This document shows positions 22,247 through 32,700 of a stretch of 64,000 nt of DNA, piece by piece; position 1 is the first letter of the stretch; each line of letters starts with the position of its first letter. The stretch is from positions 322,966 to 386,965 of the forward strand of contig KQ965739.1 in NCBI GenBank assembly GCA_001574975.1, written 5' to 3'. Source of the DNA: Gonapodya prolifera JEL478 (Eukaryota > Monoblepharomycota > Monoblepharidomycetes > Monoblepharidales > Gonapodyaceae). The position numbers and the translations under genes were made by a program. A model generated the notes under the pieces. The model did no database searches and was not told the DNA's origin. It saw nothing but the letters and a program-made list of their open reading frames with translations.

Positions 22247-23450
22247 TCAATACCGGGAACAACCACCCCTCCCGCAGTAACCAGGTCCCGCTACGACCGG
22301 CGCCGCCCCAAATACGCCAGGTGCCACAAGACCAAATGATCCGAGCCCGAAAGGAACCCTTCGTGGGTAGTACAAGGGCGCTCGGCGTCGAATGTAGTAA
22401 TGTTGCGGTGGCTCATTGGCGGCCAGGTGGGTAGTGATCCGATCCAGGCGGGCTGCGGCGGAGGCGATATCGCCCGTGAAGAACTACGAGGTGGTACATA
22501 GTGTTACACCGCCACACTGACAGAACCCATGCAAAGTCTGACGACTCACCTCGTCAAAGAGCGTGCGAAGTTCATGGTCCTCGTCGAATTCCTCCTTCGT
22601 TTCTTGACCTGTCTCAGCTTTAGTCTCAACGTTGCCTTCCTTCCCAGCTTCAGCACCTCCAGACGCTGCGACGTTTTCGGCGGCTTCAGCTTTGCCTTGC
22701 GTTGTGGGCGCCACTCCGTCAGTAGCCACCTGTACCGACGACGGTTCCGTCTCTGCTGGTTCGAGAAGCGATCGTTGGTCTGCAGTACCGTTCACGGAAG
22801 GATACAGCGACTCTTCGACGGTGGTGATGTCCTGCAGGGTTGTCTGAGATTGAACGTGGAAAATGTTTATCAGTGTCATGACAAAGACTATTCGTTAAGA
22901 TGAGAGCAAGAGGAAACTTACCGTCTCGTTTTTGTCTTCGCCAGTGGCAGCAGCTGCCTCCAAACGAGCGGGTTCTTCCGTCGCAACACCGGTTGTGGAC
23001 TCCGACGGTGGTACCTGCTCCAAAACCCATTCGTCCTCAATCGGCTTGTCAGTGTTGTCTGAAGGTGTTGCTTCGTCCGCTGGAGTGCTCTCTCGAGCGA
23101 GGTCCGCTGGTGCCGCAGATTGGGTTGTATCCTTGGTGGTTTCTCCTGTCGTCAAAACGAACTTGACGGGCTTGCCAGCTTCAGCAACAAGGTCGCGGAG
23201 TTCTTGCGTGGTGCTTATGGTGACCACGTCGCCGTCCTGATCCGTGTACGTCACGCTGAACACCTCAGAAGTTGCCAACGAAAACAGGGATCGAATCTGG
23301 AGAAAATCTGTCAGTGTTTATGCCAATCGCTTCACGTGATGCAAGCAGACTTACCTGATTCTCAATATCCTCCCACGAAGTTTCGGACTGGGCTGTAATC
23401 TTTCGGGTCACCCCCGATGCTGGGTTGAACACTTTGAACGATGTCGACAT
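22247..23450 (-). CDS. PB1-domain protein, right palindrome copy
   Basis: This is the mirror copy of the gene at 19102-20305, with the same four-exon structure and the same 333-residue product. Exons map to 23450-23355, 23296-22922, 22843-22550 and 22483-22247. Splice sites, the PB1 domain and the Y/R-rich C-terminus are all retained, so both copies look functional. Because introns are retained it did not arise by retrotransposition. Its 3' end faces the AT-hook gene tail to tail with 95 bp between stop codons, so its 3' UTR must come from sequence different from that of the left copy. Confidence 0.85.
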
Positions 23451-23569
23451 GGTTGCAGTTTCTTTGCTTTTGTTGAAGATGTATGAGTGCTCTGGTAGAC
23501 ATCTCCTTCTTTATATTTGAGTGAGGTTGCGCAACGACTTGCGACATCTGGGGATTACGAAAGTCTCTG

Positions 23570-23582
23570 GAACATTCCAGAA
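23570..23582 (-). promoter_or_regulatory. Heat-shock element, right PB1 copy
   Basis: Mirror of 18970-18982, with identical three-unit TTC-GAA-TTC spacing. The palindrome arms include about 385 bp of upstream sequence, so the whole proximal promoter, including the TATA box at 23509-23515, was duplicated with the gene. Confidence 0.7.
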
Positions 23583-23956
23583 GGTCATGGAACGGTCGAC
23601 CACGTGAGCGACAGGTAAAGCGCATCGGCAAAGTTGGCGCTCTATCGCAAGTAAATTGCACGTTGACCGCTTCGATGCGAGCGATTTGGGTCGAAGCAAC
23701 ACAGCGAATGTGGCCACAGCGTGGGTGGGTCAGTGTCTGAGGTTGCGATCCCGTCAAAAAATAGTCCATTCCAGGCAAATTAAATGAATGAAATTGTTAC
23801 AAAGGAGGATGACACCAATCTGTGGTTGCACCTGGAACTAAAGAACAATGCCTTCGGGTTGTGCCTCATGGAGACGCGTGGTCTTGTCTCCACAAACAGA
23901 AATCTAAACTACCTCTCCATACGCCCCACACATGTCGTGGACGCTTCGCTCCCACC

Positions 23957-26931
23957 TTACCACTCCTCATCGTCATCATCGTCATCCTCGTCATCTGCCA
24001 CCCCAAAACAAATCTGATCAGCAACCGTACAAAACCATCGCCTGAACAAAAGCACAACTCACCGCTCTCACCCCCAGCAATGGCCTTGTTCCGCGCCGCC
24101 AACGCAGCTTGAAGCGCCTTGGCGATATCATTCGTGTCCCCGCCAGCGCCTCCCGAGGGCGGGCTGCCTCCGTCCTCCCTTTCGGGTGGCGTTTCGACGC
24201 GCTTGAGCGAGGAAAGACCCGCACCCCGAATAGCGGCCAAGAGATCTGCGCGCCCGTCGCCCATAGAGGGAAGGTTCACGCCGCCCGAGGCTGGTGGTTG
24301 CGGCGGGGGCGACATGGGAGCGCGTATCGGGGGCGGGGGAGGCGCAGGTGCGGATCCGATGGGTGGTGGCGGCGGTGGAGGCGGCGGTGCTCCCACGGAG
24401 GGAGGTGGTGGAGGCGGCGGGGGAATACCGCCCATTGGAGGTGGTGGTGCAGAACCACGGCTGGGCGGGGGCGGGGGCGCCACTGCGACAGGACGGGGGC
24501 GCTCCTCCTCCTCGTACCGTGTTGGCGGTGGAGGTGGGGGCGTCGCTGGAACCGCCGGGGCCGGTCGGCGGGCGGGCGGCGGCGGAGGTGCGGCTTGTGG
24601 AGGTGGCGACTGGGGCGGGGGTTGTGGTGTCGCCCTGGACGGCGGGGGCGGGGGAGCATTGCGGGATGGGGGCGGCGGAGGCGCGTTTCGCACAATGGGC
24701 GGGGGGGACACCGGTGTTGGTACCGGCTGGGGTGGCGGGCTCCTCGTCTGAGCCGGCGGTGGCGGGGGAGGGGGCTGAGACCTGGACGGCGGCGGCGGCG
24801 GGGCGCGCTTGGGGTTCTTTCCAGCACCGGCGTTCTCCTTGAGGAACTTCATGGCGAATTTGGCCGTCTTCGCGTCGACCTGGTCCACGTTGATGCCGGC
24901 CTTGACGAGGATCTCGCGCCATTCCGCGGGGATGTTTTGGGCCTTTTCGGGGGGGGGGTGAAGGGTTTTTATCAGTATCCGATTCGACGTAGCGCCGAAA
25001 TCTCCACCGACAGCCTGCACACCCCCTCTATCGCAGCAGTTGCGGGAACGCACACTTGTTTCCCCGATCCTCCGTTTCCTCCCCATCCTTAAACTAACTC
25101 CCACATCTGACATGACTCCGACCGCGCACCCAATCCCCTCAATCTCTCCACCCTCATACTCACATCGAACCCCTTCTTTTTATCGAACCCAATATGGCTA
25201 ACATGCTGAAACTCCCTGGGCGCCGAAATGGCGCTCTTGTCGATGCGTTTCTTTGTCTTGACGGTGCCCGACCCGGAGCTCCCCATGAAGGACAGGCTCA
25301 GCCCGGAAAGCGCCGCGGACGCCGACTGCGGCGTGTTAGATGCAGGCGCAGGCGCAGGCGGGGGAGTCGACGATGCGGGTGGAGGCGTCGGCGTGGGTGG
25401 AACGCGCGCTTGCACGGATGGAGCGCGTGGGCGGGAGGGTGGGAGTAGAGGGGAGAGTGTGGAGGTTGGAGGGGTTGGAGAGGGGACTGCGGGGTGGGAT
25501 TGGGGGCGTTCAGTGACGGGTCAAGGAAGTGGTGAGACGCTTGTCCCATATTTTTTCTTCAGCCTTCCACAGTCCCACAGCGAGCGAGACGAGGGTACGC
25601 TCGGTCCATAACCCGTGCAACATGTCTCGTCTCCATATATCGAGACTCTCAGCGGCTCGTCGGGCAAAGTCCTGTTCCAGACATTTCCTTGCCTGCGGTG
25701 TCATCCCATGCCATTGCACATCCCCGTCCGAGTTCCCTTTCAACCCTCCTTCCAACCGCATCGACCTTCGGACCGGCAACGAGTCCTTCCATCCAACCAT
25801 CCACATCAACCTTGCGTCCAGTACCGCAATCTTCCACATCCAGCTTCTCGCAAAGAGTGTGCCACCGAACAACATCCCCACCCAGCACACCCAAATACGC
25901 ACTGTTTCTCGCCAAACTGCCCTGCGACCCCCACGACGACCCAATCTTTTCATGCAGCTGTCCCGACCCCCACGACGAATTCTGCTTCTCGTGTGTCGAT
26001 TGTGCGCCCCACGCGGACGTCTGCTTCTCATGCGCAGCGGAGGCGGACTTGGCATGGGCGTCGACCTTATCGCCCCACATGCGCGCGTCGGATTCGTCCG
26101 CGAAGCTGAACCCGACCATGCAGTCCGACCCGGCAAAGGAGTGGAAGAAGGACGAGTCGCGCGCGTAGTGCAGGTCGCGCGATGCGAGAGGTGTGTGCGA
26201 CCAGAGGGGCGCGGGGGGCGTGGACTGAGGCGGTGGGCGGTGTATGTGGGGGGGGCATGTGATTCGGATGAGTGCTTGGGCGAGGACGAGAACACTCTCC
26301 GCGCTGTATCATTCACGCTTCGGGCGTTCAATTCGCCACCGGCGGACATCTCGCTCCTCCACGTATGTATTCGCTCCGCGAGTGTGTCCCGCTCCGCGGT
26401 TCAGTCCCCTCCGGCGGACAGCCTCGGTCAGCGCTATCGCGCTTAGGCCTCGAAGCCCTCGCTCCATTCGCTGCGCTCACTCCGCTCGGCACTTGGACAG
26501 CTCGGTCTTCAGTGCTTCCCACTCCAGACCTCGCAACCCCCCCCCCCCCCCTCCCCTCCGAGACTCACGGACAGGTCGTATATGGAAAACTGGACGCCCT
26601 TTGCATCCTTGACGAGTGCAAGGGCGCCTACGATGTGCTGGTCAGACCAGTCGTTGGGCGATGGTTGTGCAAAGTAAAGTTTTGCGGCTGTGGCGAACAA
26701 GAGCTGCGAGTAGGGACAGAGGGAGGGAGCGGGGAAAAGAGGAGAGGGCGAGAAAAGATGAGACGGAGGATTGGGAGGAAGAGGGAGAGGAAGCAGGAGA
26801 ACGCACGTCGCCATTGACGACTGATTCGATGGAAGACTTTTCGGATGGGTAGAGGGCAGGCCTGGTGCGGAGAGCGGGGAGATGGGGTGAGCGAGCGGAG
26901 ACGGAGAGCGAGAGACGGGAGACACGCACAT
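23957..26931 (-). CDS. LAS17: WASp/Las17-like Arp2/3 activator
   Basis: WASp-family proteins turn on Arp2/3-driven actin branching at endocytic sites. The WH1 domain is spread over several exons: MPALYPSEKSSIESVVNGD (26861-26805), LLFATAAKLYFAQPSPND near 26700, then PLWSHTPLASRDLHYARD and FFHSFAGSDCMVGFSFAD near 26200-26090. A basic/CRIB-like segment follows (KTKKRIDKSAISAPREFQ, then VSHIGFD; about 25255-25170). Then come PAEWREILVKAGI, a long polyproline region (24820-24290) with repeated PPPPPSR-type profilin/SH3 sites, a WH2-like segment (GRADLLAAIRGAGLSSL) near 24260-24200, and an acidic tail of Asp/Glu ending in Glu-Glu-Trp before TAA at 23957, the classic Arp2/3-binding end. The start codon appears split by an intron: AT at 26931-26930 and G at 26861. 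Intron 26227-26568 is unusually long and GC-rich. Confidence 0.88.
26227..26568 (-). other. Long WASp intron with a GC-rich insert
   Basis: Most introns here are 50-90 nt; this one is about 340 nt. Its interior (about 26330-26520) is full of short related phrases such as CGCTCCGCG, CGCTGCGCTCACTCCGCTCGG and two copies of CCGGCGGACA (near 26338 and 26411), and it carries a pure C run near 26531. It does not look like the flanking coding sequence and may be a small inserted repeat. Confidence 0.4.
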
Positions 26932-27319
26932 TGGGCGGGGTGGTGGGGAGGGACGGGTCGTGGGTGGCTTTCGTACGAGTCGGCTGAATGGGGTGAGTGT
27001 TGTGACCACAGGCGACTGAGTGGCCGCGGGCGATGTGTGAAACTGAAGAAATGGGCGGAATTCCTTCTGTCGGAAAATAAGCAGATGTCATTTAGGTCTG
27101 GCCATGTTGCAGGGGTGATCGGTTTATCGGGTCTGACACCATAACGTGAATTATTGGAGAGAAGGCGATATGGGCGATTGGAGGTGCTTTTGTACAACTG
27201 AACAAGTGCAGTGCCCATGTGTTATACTGACACATTTGAAGAAGGAGGGTGTGGTATGAGTGCCTGAGCGAAAGGCAACCACAGCACTCATTCTTCCATA
27301 CACCGATACCCAAGTCGCC
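26932..27319. other. Divergent promoter region, WASp / PRP18
   Basis: About 390 bases separate the presumed WASp start (minus) and the PRP18 start (plus). The first part should be WASp 5' UTR, because the first exon contributes only the bases AT of the start codon. No other gene is seen. Confidence 0.45.
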
Positions 27320-29456
27320 ATGGACCCGCTGGCCGTGCTCAACGCGGAAATCGCACGCAAACGCAAGGCAGCATCCGACGCACTGCCCGCTGCGACAGCC
27401 AGCGCAGCCGCCGCACTCTCCGCAGTCAAGAAGTACAAGCGACGCGGAGACATCGAGGCCGAGCGAGAGGCCGAGGAGAGGCGCAGGGGGGAAGAGGCGA
27501 GACGGAAGGCAGAAGAGGAGGAAGCTGAGAAGAAAAGGGCCAAGGAGCAGGAGCAGCAGCGGCTGGCTTCGCTGCAAGCCCCGCAACGAACGGGCACACC
27601 TGGGGCTGGTGGCCGTGCAACAACACCCGACACGACCCGCGTCTCGCCGTCCCCCGCAGGCACGCCCGGCCGGTCGGGGACGCCCTTGCCCGCCGCCGCC
27701 ACCGCACCCACCAACCCCGACGCCCTCATCTCCTCCGCCGAAGTTGTGCGCCGGCTGCGCGCGCGCGGGGAGCCCATCCGGCTCTTTGGCGAGTCGGACG
27801 CCGCGCGGACGGACCGTCTGCGCCTTGTGGAGTCACAGGAGGAGAAAGTCGAGGGCCAGCGCAACGAGTTCATGCGCGCTCTCGAGGCCACCGACAAGCG
27901 GCTTGCCATGGAGACCATCCAGCGCGGCGCCGGTGTCGTTGACGAGGAGGCCCTGCGGCGGCGCGCGCGGGAGGAGGCCGAGCTGGAAGGCGTGGACACG
28001 ACGCCGATTTGCGTGGACCTGCTGATGAAGGACCCCGAGCGCACGTACCATCTGCTGTCGGTGTACTTCCGGCGCCTGTTCATGGCCTGGGAAAAGGACC
28101 TCGAGTCGCGCTCGGACGAGGATAAGCGCTCCAACGAGGGCAAGAAGCGCGAGGCCATGTTTCGCCAGACCACGGACTATATGCGGCCCTTTTTCAAGGC
28201 GCTCTCGTCCAAAAACCTCGACGCGGATGTCGTCGCGCGCATCTCGGAGATTGCAGATTGGCTCCAGAAGAGAGAGTACCAGCGCGCAAACAATGCCTAC
28301 CTCACGCTCTCCATCGGGAATGCCCCCTGGCCCATTGGAGTCACCATGGTCGGCATTCACGAGCGGTCTGGTGAGTCTTCGCTCTAGGCCTGTCCTGCGC
28401 GTGGCGTGCATTCGGGGTGGTCGGCTGGCGGGGGTCGGGTTAACGGGTTGTTGGGGGTAGGGAGATTTCAAGGCTTCAGCCCCGATGTGAACTGGTCGTG
28501 ACGGCTCGGACTGACACATGGTGCACCGAGGAGCGGGGAGCGAGTCACTTCGCCCGGATACCTTACAGTGGTCCGACGCCGACAGTGTCGTGGCCACGCG
28601 TCCAGCTTGAGTATCACCCGTGCTTTCTGGGAGTGCGCGTCGAACAAGAGAAGGAGGGAAAAGGGAGGGACCATGGAGGACCCGTTTCCTTTGTCCTGAT
28701 TCCGTCGGATATAACACGGGATGCGAGATGAAACGCCGGTTCTGAATTGGCGACGTTCGCCGTTGAGCCCCAGTGAGAGTGCGGTGTGGACAATAGTGCC
28801 CTGAGAGAGAGGTCCGGTTCCTTTTGATTCCGTCGGGCATGTCGGGCATAGCATGGGACCTCGCAGAGATACTCTCCACCACACCGTGCGCGACTGTTGA
28901 CGTGGTCTTGTTGGGAAAGACGCTTGCCTGCTGAGATGTATTCACACTCTTTTTCCTCCACACTCTCTTTCTCTCCCCTCTCCCCCCATCCCCCCATTCC
29001 CCCGTGTCTCCACTCCGCGCCCGCGACGACCACGCACAGCCCGCGAAAAGATTTTCGCCGCCCAAGTCGCACACGTGCTGAACGACGAAACCACGCGCAA
29101 GTGGATCCAGTCGCTCAAACGACTCATGAGTTGGATGCAGGACAAGTATCCACCAGGTGTGTTGCCATGGGCAAGCGGGGGGACCAGGGGTTCTTCGGTG
29201 TGCGGAGTGAGAAGAGGTGTACTGACCCCGCGGTTGGCTTGTTTTGGCCTCAACACAAAATTCCACACACCCGCCATTGCCCCAACACCATCTGTCGTCT
29301 GGACATTAACTTTTACCTGCCGCACGGTGTGTCGCTAACGTGCTGTACCTCTGGAACGGTGATCACTGCTTCATCGTACATTTCAACGGTTGCTGTGCTG
29401 TCGGACTGCCCTCTAAATTCTATACTCTAGCCGACCTTTCCAAACGCATGGGTTGA
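27320..29456 (+). CDS. PRP18: Pre-mRNA splicing factor PRP18
   Basis: Exons 27320-28370, 29040-29156 and 29431-29456 add up to 1,194 nt, or 397 residues, in phase. Prp18 acts with Slu7 in the second step of splicing, as part of the U5 snRNP. The N-terminus is charged and helical (a run of E, R and A from about residue 50). An SFM/PRP4-type motif follows ([20 protein letters not shown], about residues 135-155). The Prp18 domain proper starts around residue 235 ([20 protein letters not shown]) and includes the [20 protein letters not shown] helix and the loop with [20 protein letters not shown], the conserved region that stabilises exon interactions. The next exon gives the last helix ([19 protein letters not shown]). 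The final exon is only 26 nt and encodes ADLSKRMG after DKYPP. The two introns are long for this window (669 and 274 nt). Confidence 0.92.
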
Positions 29457-29768
29457 ATGCGCGCCCGGGTGTGCGGGACGGATCGTTTATCGCTTGGCCA
29501 TGTGTATAGGGTTGTCGAGTCGGTCGAATGAACACTTGTTTTTGTTTCGCGTGTTCGTCCCCGGCCCCCTCTGCACCTCACTACGGTACAGTGTTCAACT
29601 CATGCCCAGAGTGCTACAGATGATCTTACAGAAACGTTCATCCCCACGTAATGCACAAACGGCAGGCACCTCACACACCCAATGTGACTTGCAAAACTTC
29701 AACCATGACGTTGTTCCTTCTTCCCCCCGCACTCCAATCCCTCGACCAGCTGCTGCCTCCCCACGCCA
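29457..29768. other. Intergenic between convergent genes
   Basis: About 310 bases between the PRP18 stop and the stop of the TOG-array gene. Positions 29734-29765 repeat, nearly exactly, a stretch at 29825-29856 inside the end of the TOG gene. Nothing else is seen. Confidence 0.45.
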
Positions 29769-32700
29769 TTAAGCGCCCAATAACCCCTTCACCTTCCCTG
29801 CGACCTCAGGCCACCCTCCCGCCACCAATCCCTCGACCAGCTGCTGCCTTCCCACGCACTCTGCCAGCGCCCGTGCAAGCTTTCCCCCCGACGCGCGCGC
29901 CTCGGGCCGATCGGCAGAAACGAGCGAGACGAGTGCAGGAAGGGCGTGTCGAAAAAACGAGCGTGGAGATTTAGAGTGCAGGGTTGAAGAAAGCGCTAAC
30001 AACCAGAGCAGGGCCGACATTAGTTCCACACTTGCAAGTCCGGCCTTTCACTTCGACTCACTGGCTAAACACTCCCCCGCCCCCGCTCGCATCTTCGCGT
30101 TCCCGTTGAACTGCACCACGGCGGCCACGGCCTGCGACAGCGGCCCTGCATCCGACACGGAGGCTGCCAGAGCGCTCAGCGCGTGTCCACCCGCTGCGCG
30201 AGAGGAAGGGACGGATGAGACGCTCGCGGCAAGGAGCACCGGCGTCAACGTGGACACGGAGGGGTCGACCAGGTGCTAAGGGGGGGAGCCATGGCGTCGT
30301 TAGGTTGGTCTGTCGAGTTAACCCCATTATGGGGGGACAGGGCCACAGCCACTCACTTTGAGTGCGGGCGTAACCTTGGCGACGGCCTGTAGCGCTGCGA
30401 GGGCGACTTTTGCGTTCCCGTCGCGGCACCGATCCGCCAGATGGTCGAAGAGGGTGGCGGCCTCGGCTGGGGAAAAATTAGAACCATGGCGCTCCACGGT
30501 GTCGACGAGGCTAGGGATGGCTTCGAAGCGAGTTCTGGCATCTAGGATGGCAGAAAAAAAATGGGGGGACCGAAGCCGTGGCAAGGGGACCGAAAGCAGA
30601 TTTACCGTTGGAAGAAACGGCAAAAAAGACGGCAGGTAAAAAGTCCATGACATGTGCTTCGACATCTGGAGAGCGCGCTATGTGCCGTGTTTCCTGTTTT
30701 GACGAGGCTATCGGTGCGTTCAGCTGTGAGTTCCATATGAGTTGCACGCATTATATCGACCAGAGGTAAACCCAACCTACCTTGGCAGGCACTAACCCCA
30801 TCCTTTCCCCTCCCTTTCCTTGTGCCCACTTAATAGCTTCTCTCGCCTCCCGGGCACTTCCGGCGGAAAGCACCTTGTCCAGTACCCTCTCGAACTCCTG
30901 TGCCTTCGCCAAATGTGCCAGTGTTCTCTTGGCCGCGTTTCTCGTCTCCCCAAGTCCTTCTTTCGAGAGCGCCACCAGTGCCGGCAACAGCTTGTCCATA
31001 TCGTATTGACCTATAATGTACTTTGTCAACTGGGGTTCCCCCATCGAGCACAGAATGCGTTCTATGCAGGTCGCGGCTTTCGCCTTGATAACCGCGTTCT
31101 TGTGGTCGAAGCTATTACACAGCGCGGCCACCGCTCGAGATGGGGTGGCACGTTCCATCATTGCGCCTAGTGCCCGATCTACCACTTCGACAAGGAATGA
31201 CGAGTTCTCGCCCACTTTCTTCAAAAGAGCACCGACAACCACTTCCAGCTCTGCGTCCATAGATTTTCCCAGATTAGAGAACATCTCTGCGACTACAGCA
31301 ATGGCACATTTCGACACTGTAGAACGGAGGTTGCTAACTTCCGCCACGATGGTGAGAGTGTGGTCATGTAAAGCTGTGATAAAGAGATCTGGATGATCAC
31401 GAAGCACTGCGGAAATGGCCTCAAGCGCGCGGCACTTGAAGTCCCAGTCTTGCCCACTTTTGAGCACTTGGACTGCACGAACAATATCTTGTTCGGGCTT
31501 TGAGGACAGTTTCACAGCAAACCTATCGGGAGATATGCTGCGTACAGTAGGCTCGCCAATCTTGCGCACAGAGCCAGCTCCATTCCGGCGAGGAGACGAA
31601 GATTTCATTTTCGGTGCTTCAGGCGGGACGGGAGAGTCGCTGCGCCTCTCATTCTTTGCGCCACCACCTACGGCTTCTGAGCTCCCTGTTACTTCCAATC
31701 CTTCATGAGAAGATGCTGCGGGCTTGTCTCGTCCGGCTTGCGATCTCATCGCCACTTTTTGTCGGAAGCTCGGGGAGAACGCAAGTGCTGTCGATGTGTT
31801 GTCGGTCCATTGTGGCAATGGCGGCAGTTCCGCAACAGGTACTGGCTTGCGTGAACCCCCAACCACCACATCGTCCCATGAATTTGTAGGGTTCGAGGAT
31901 GCGGGTCGAGTATGCTGGACGTTCACCCGTTCATAGCTGCCCCTGTCGTTCTTGTTTCCACGAGTGGTATCGGGACTCGAACTTGGGTTCGAAAAGGTCA
32001 CTCCCCCAACGCCTTTCCCTGCAACCACCAAGCTCCTGTTGCGTGTTTCAAACCCAACTTCATCGACTCCTGCAGGTACGGTTGCGTTTACATCTGAGCG
32101 TTCACTCTTCTCTACCTCAGGACTGTCGGACCGTTTTCTGATTGTGCTTTCGACAAGTGGAGGTGAAGGAGGCGGATTCCGGTTATCCCAAGGCAGCTTC
32201 CCAGAAAGTCTTCGAGGATGCATGTTAAGTTGAGCCCCGTAAGAACCACTCAGAAATCTTCTTCGCTCTTCCGAAGCCCAAGGGGCGCGGCCGTTAATAC
32301 CACCAGATCCCTTTGAAACTACTTCGCGCTCTGAGTACGTTCGAGAAGTCGACAGGTCACCTTCCCCCATCCGATTTGCAGGAGCCGATTTGACACCAAT
32401 GCCGCGTGAACTCCACAGGTCGTCTCCATCATTGTTTGGCGATGTGCATCGACCATCTCCTCGATGCGCTGGCGCAGCAGTAGCTGGAGCTGATATGTGA
32501 TGAGAGTAGTGGTACTGGAAGCCTGAACTCTCTACTTCTCCATCAACAGAGCTACTGGGCCTCGTTGTACTCAGTGATAGGTGCTCAACGAGTCCCTCAG
32601 AATTAAGGCGTGCAAAAGTCGAATCTTCTAGCCGATTAGCAACAGCTGCAAGGGGTACAGCTTCGAGGCCGTACTCCCGGAGCATTCGGAGACAGCGCTC

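Larger units (their letters stand above)
22247..23836 (-). repeat. Palindrome right arm (1,590 bp)
   Basis: Reverse complement of 18716-20305. The inner edge starts at the complement of the PB1 stop codon (TCA at 22247-22249). The outer edge is at CACCTGGA (23836), beyond which the two flanks differ completely. One substitution at 23818 relative to 18734 was found. Confidence 0.95.

Noticed and set aside
22078-22434. Plus-strand frame joining the AT-hook gene end to the palindrome arm
   Set aside because: It crosses the AT-hook stop in another frame and reads the PB1 gene antisense; no support for coding.
18716-23836. Retrotransposed gene copy as the source of the PB1 pair
   Set aside because: Both copies keep all three introns and the promoter, so an mRNA intermediate is excluded.
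24109-25092. Long plus-strand frames rich in Gly, Arg and Trp
   Set aside because: They are the reverse strand of the polyproline region of WASp; compositional bias alone explains them.
26531-26552. C homopolymer as an assembly gap
   Set aside because: It sits inside an intron in otherwise continuous sequence; a simple homopolymer is the plainer reading.
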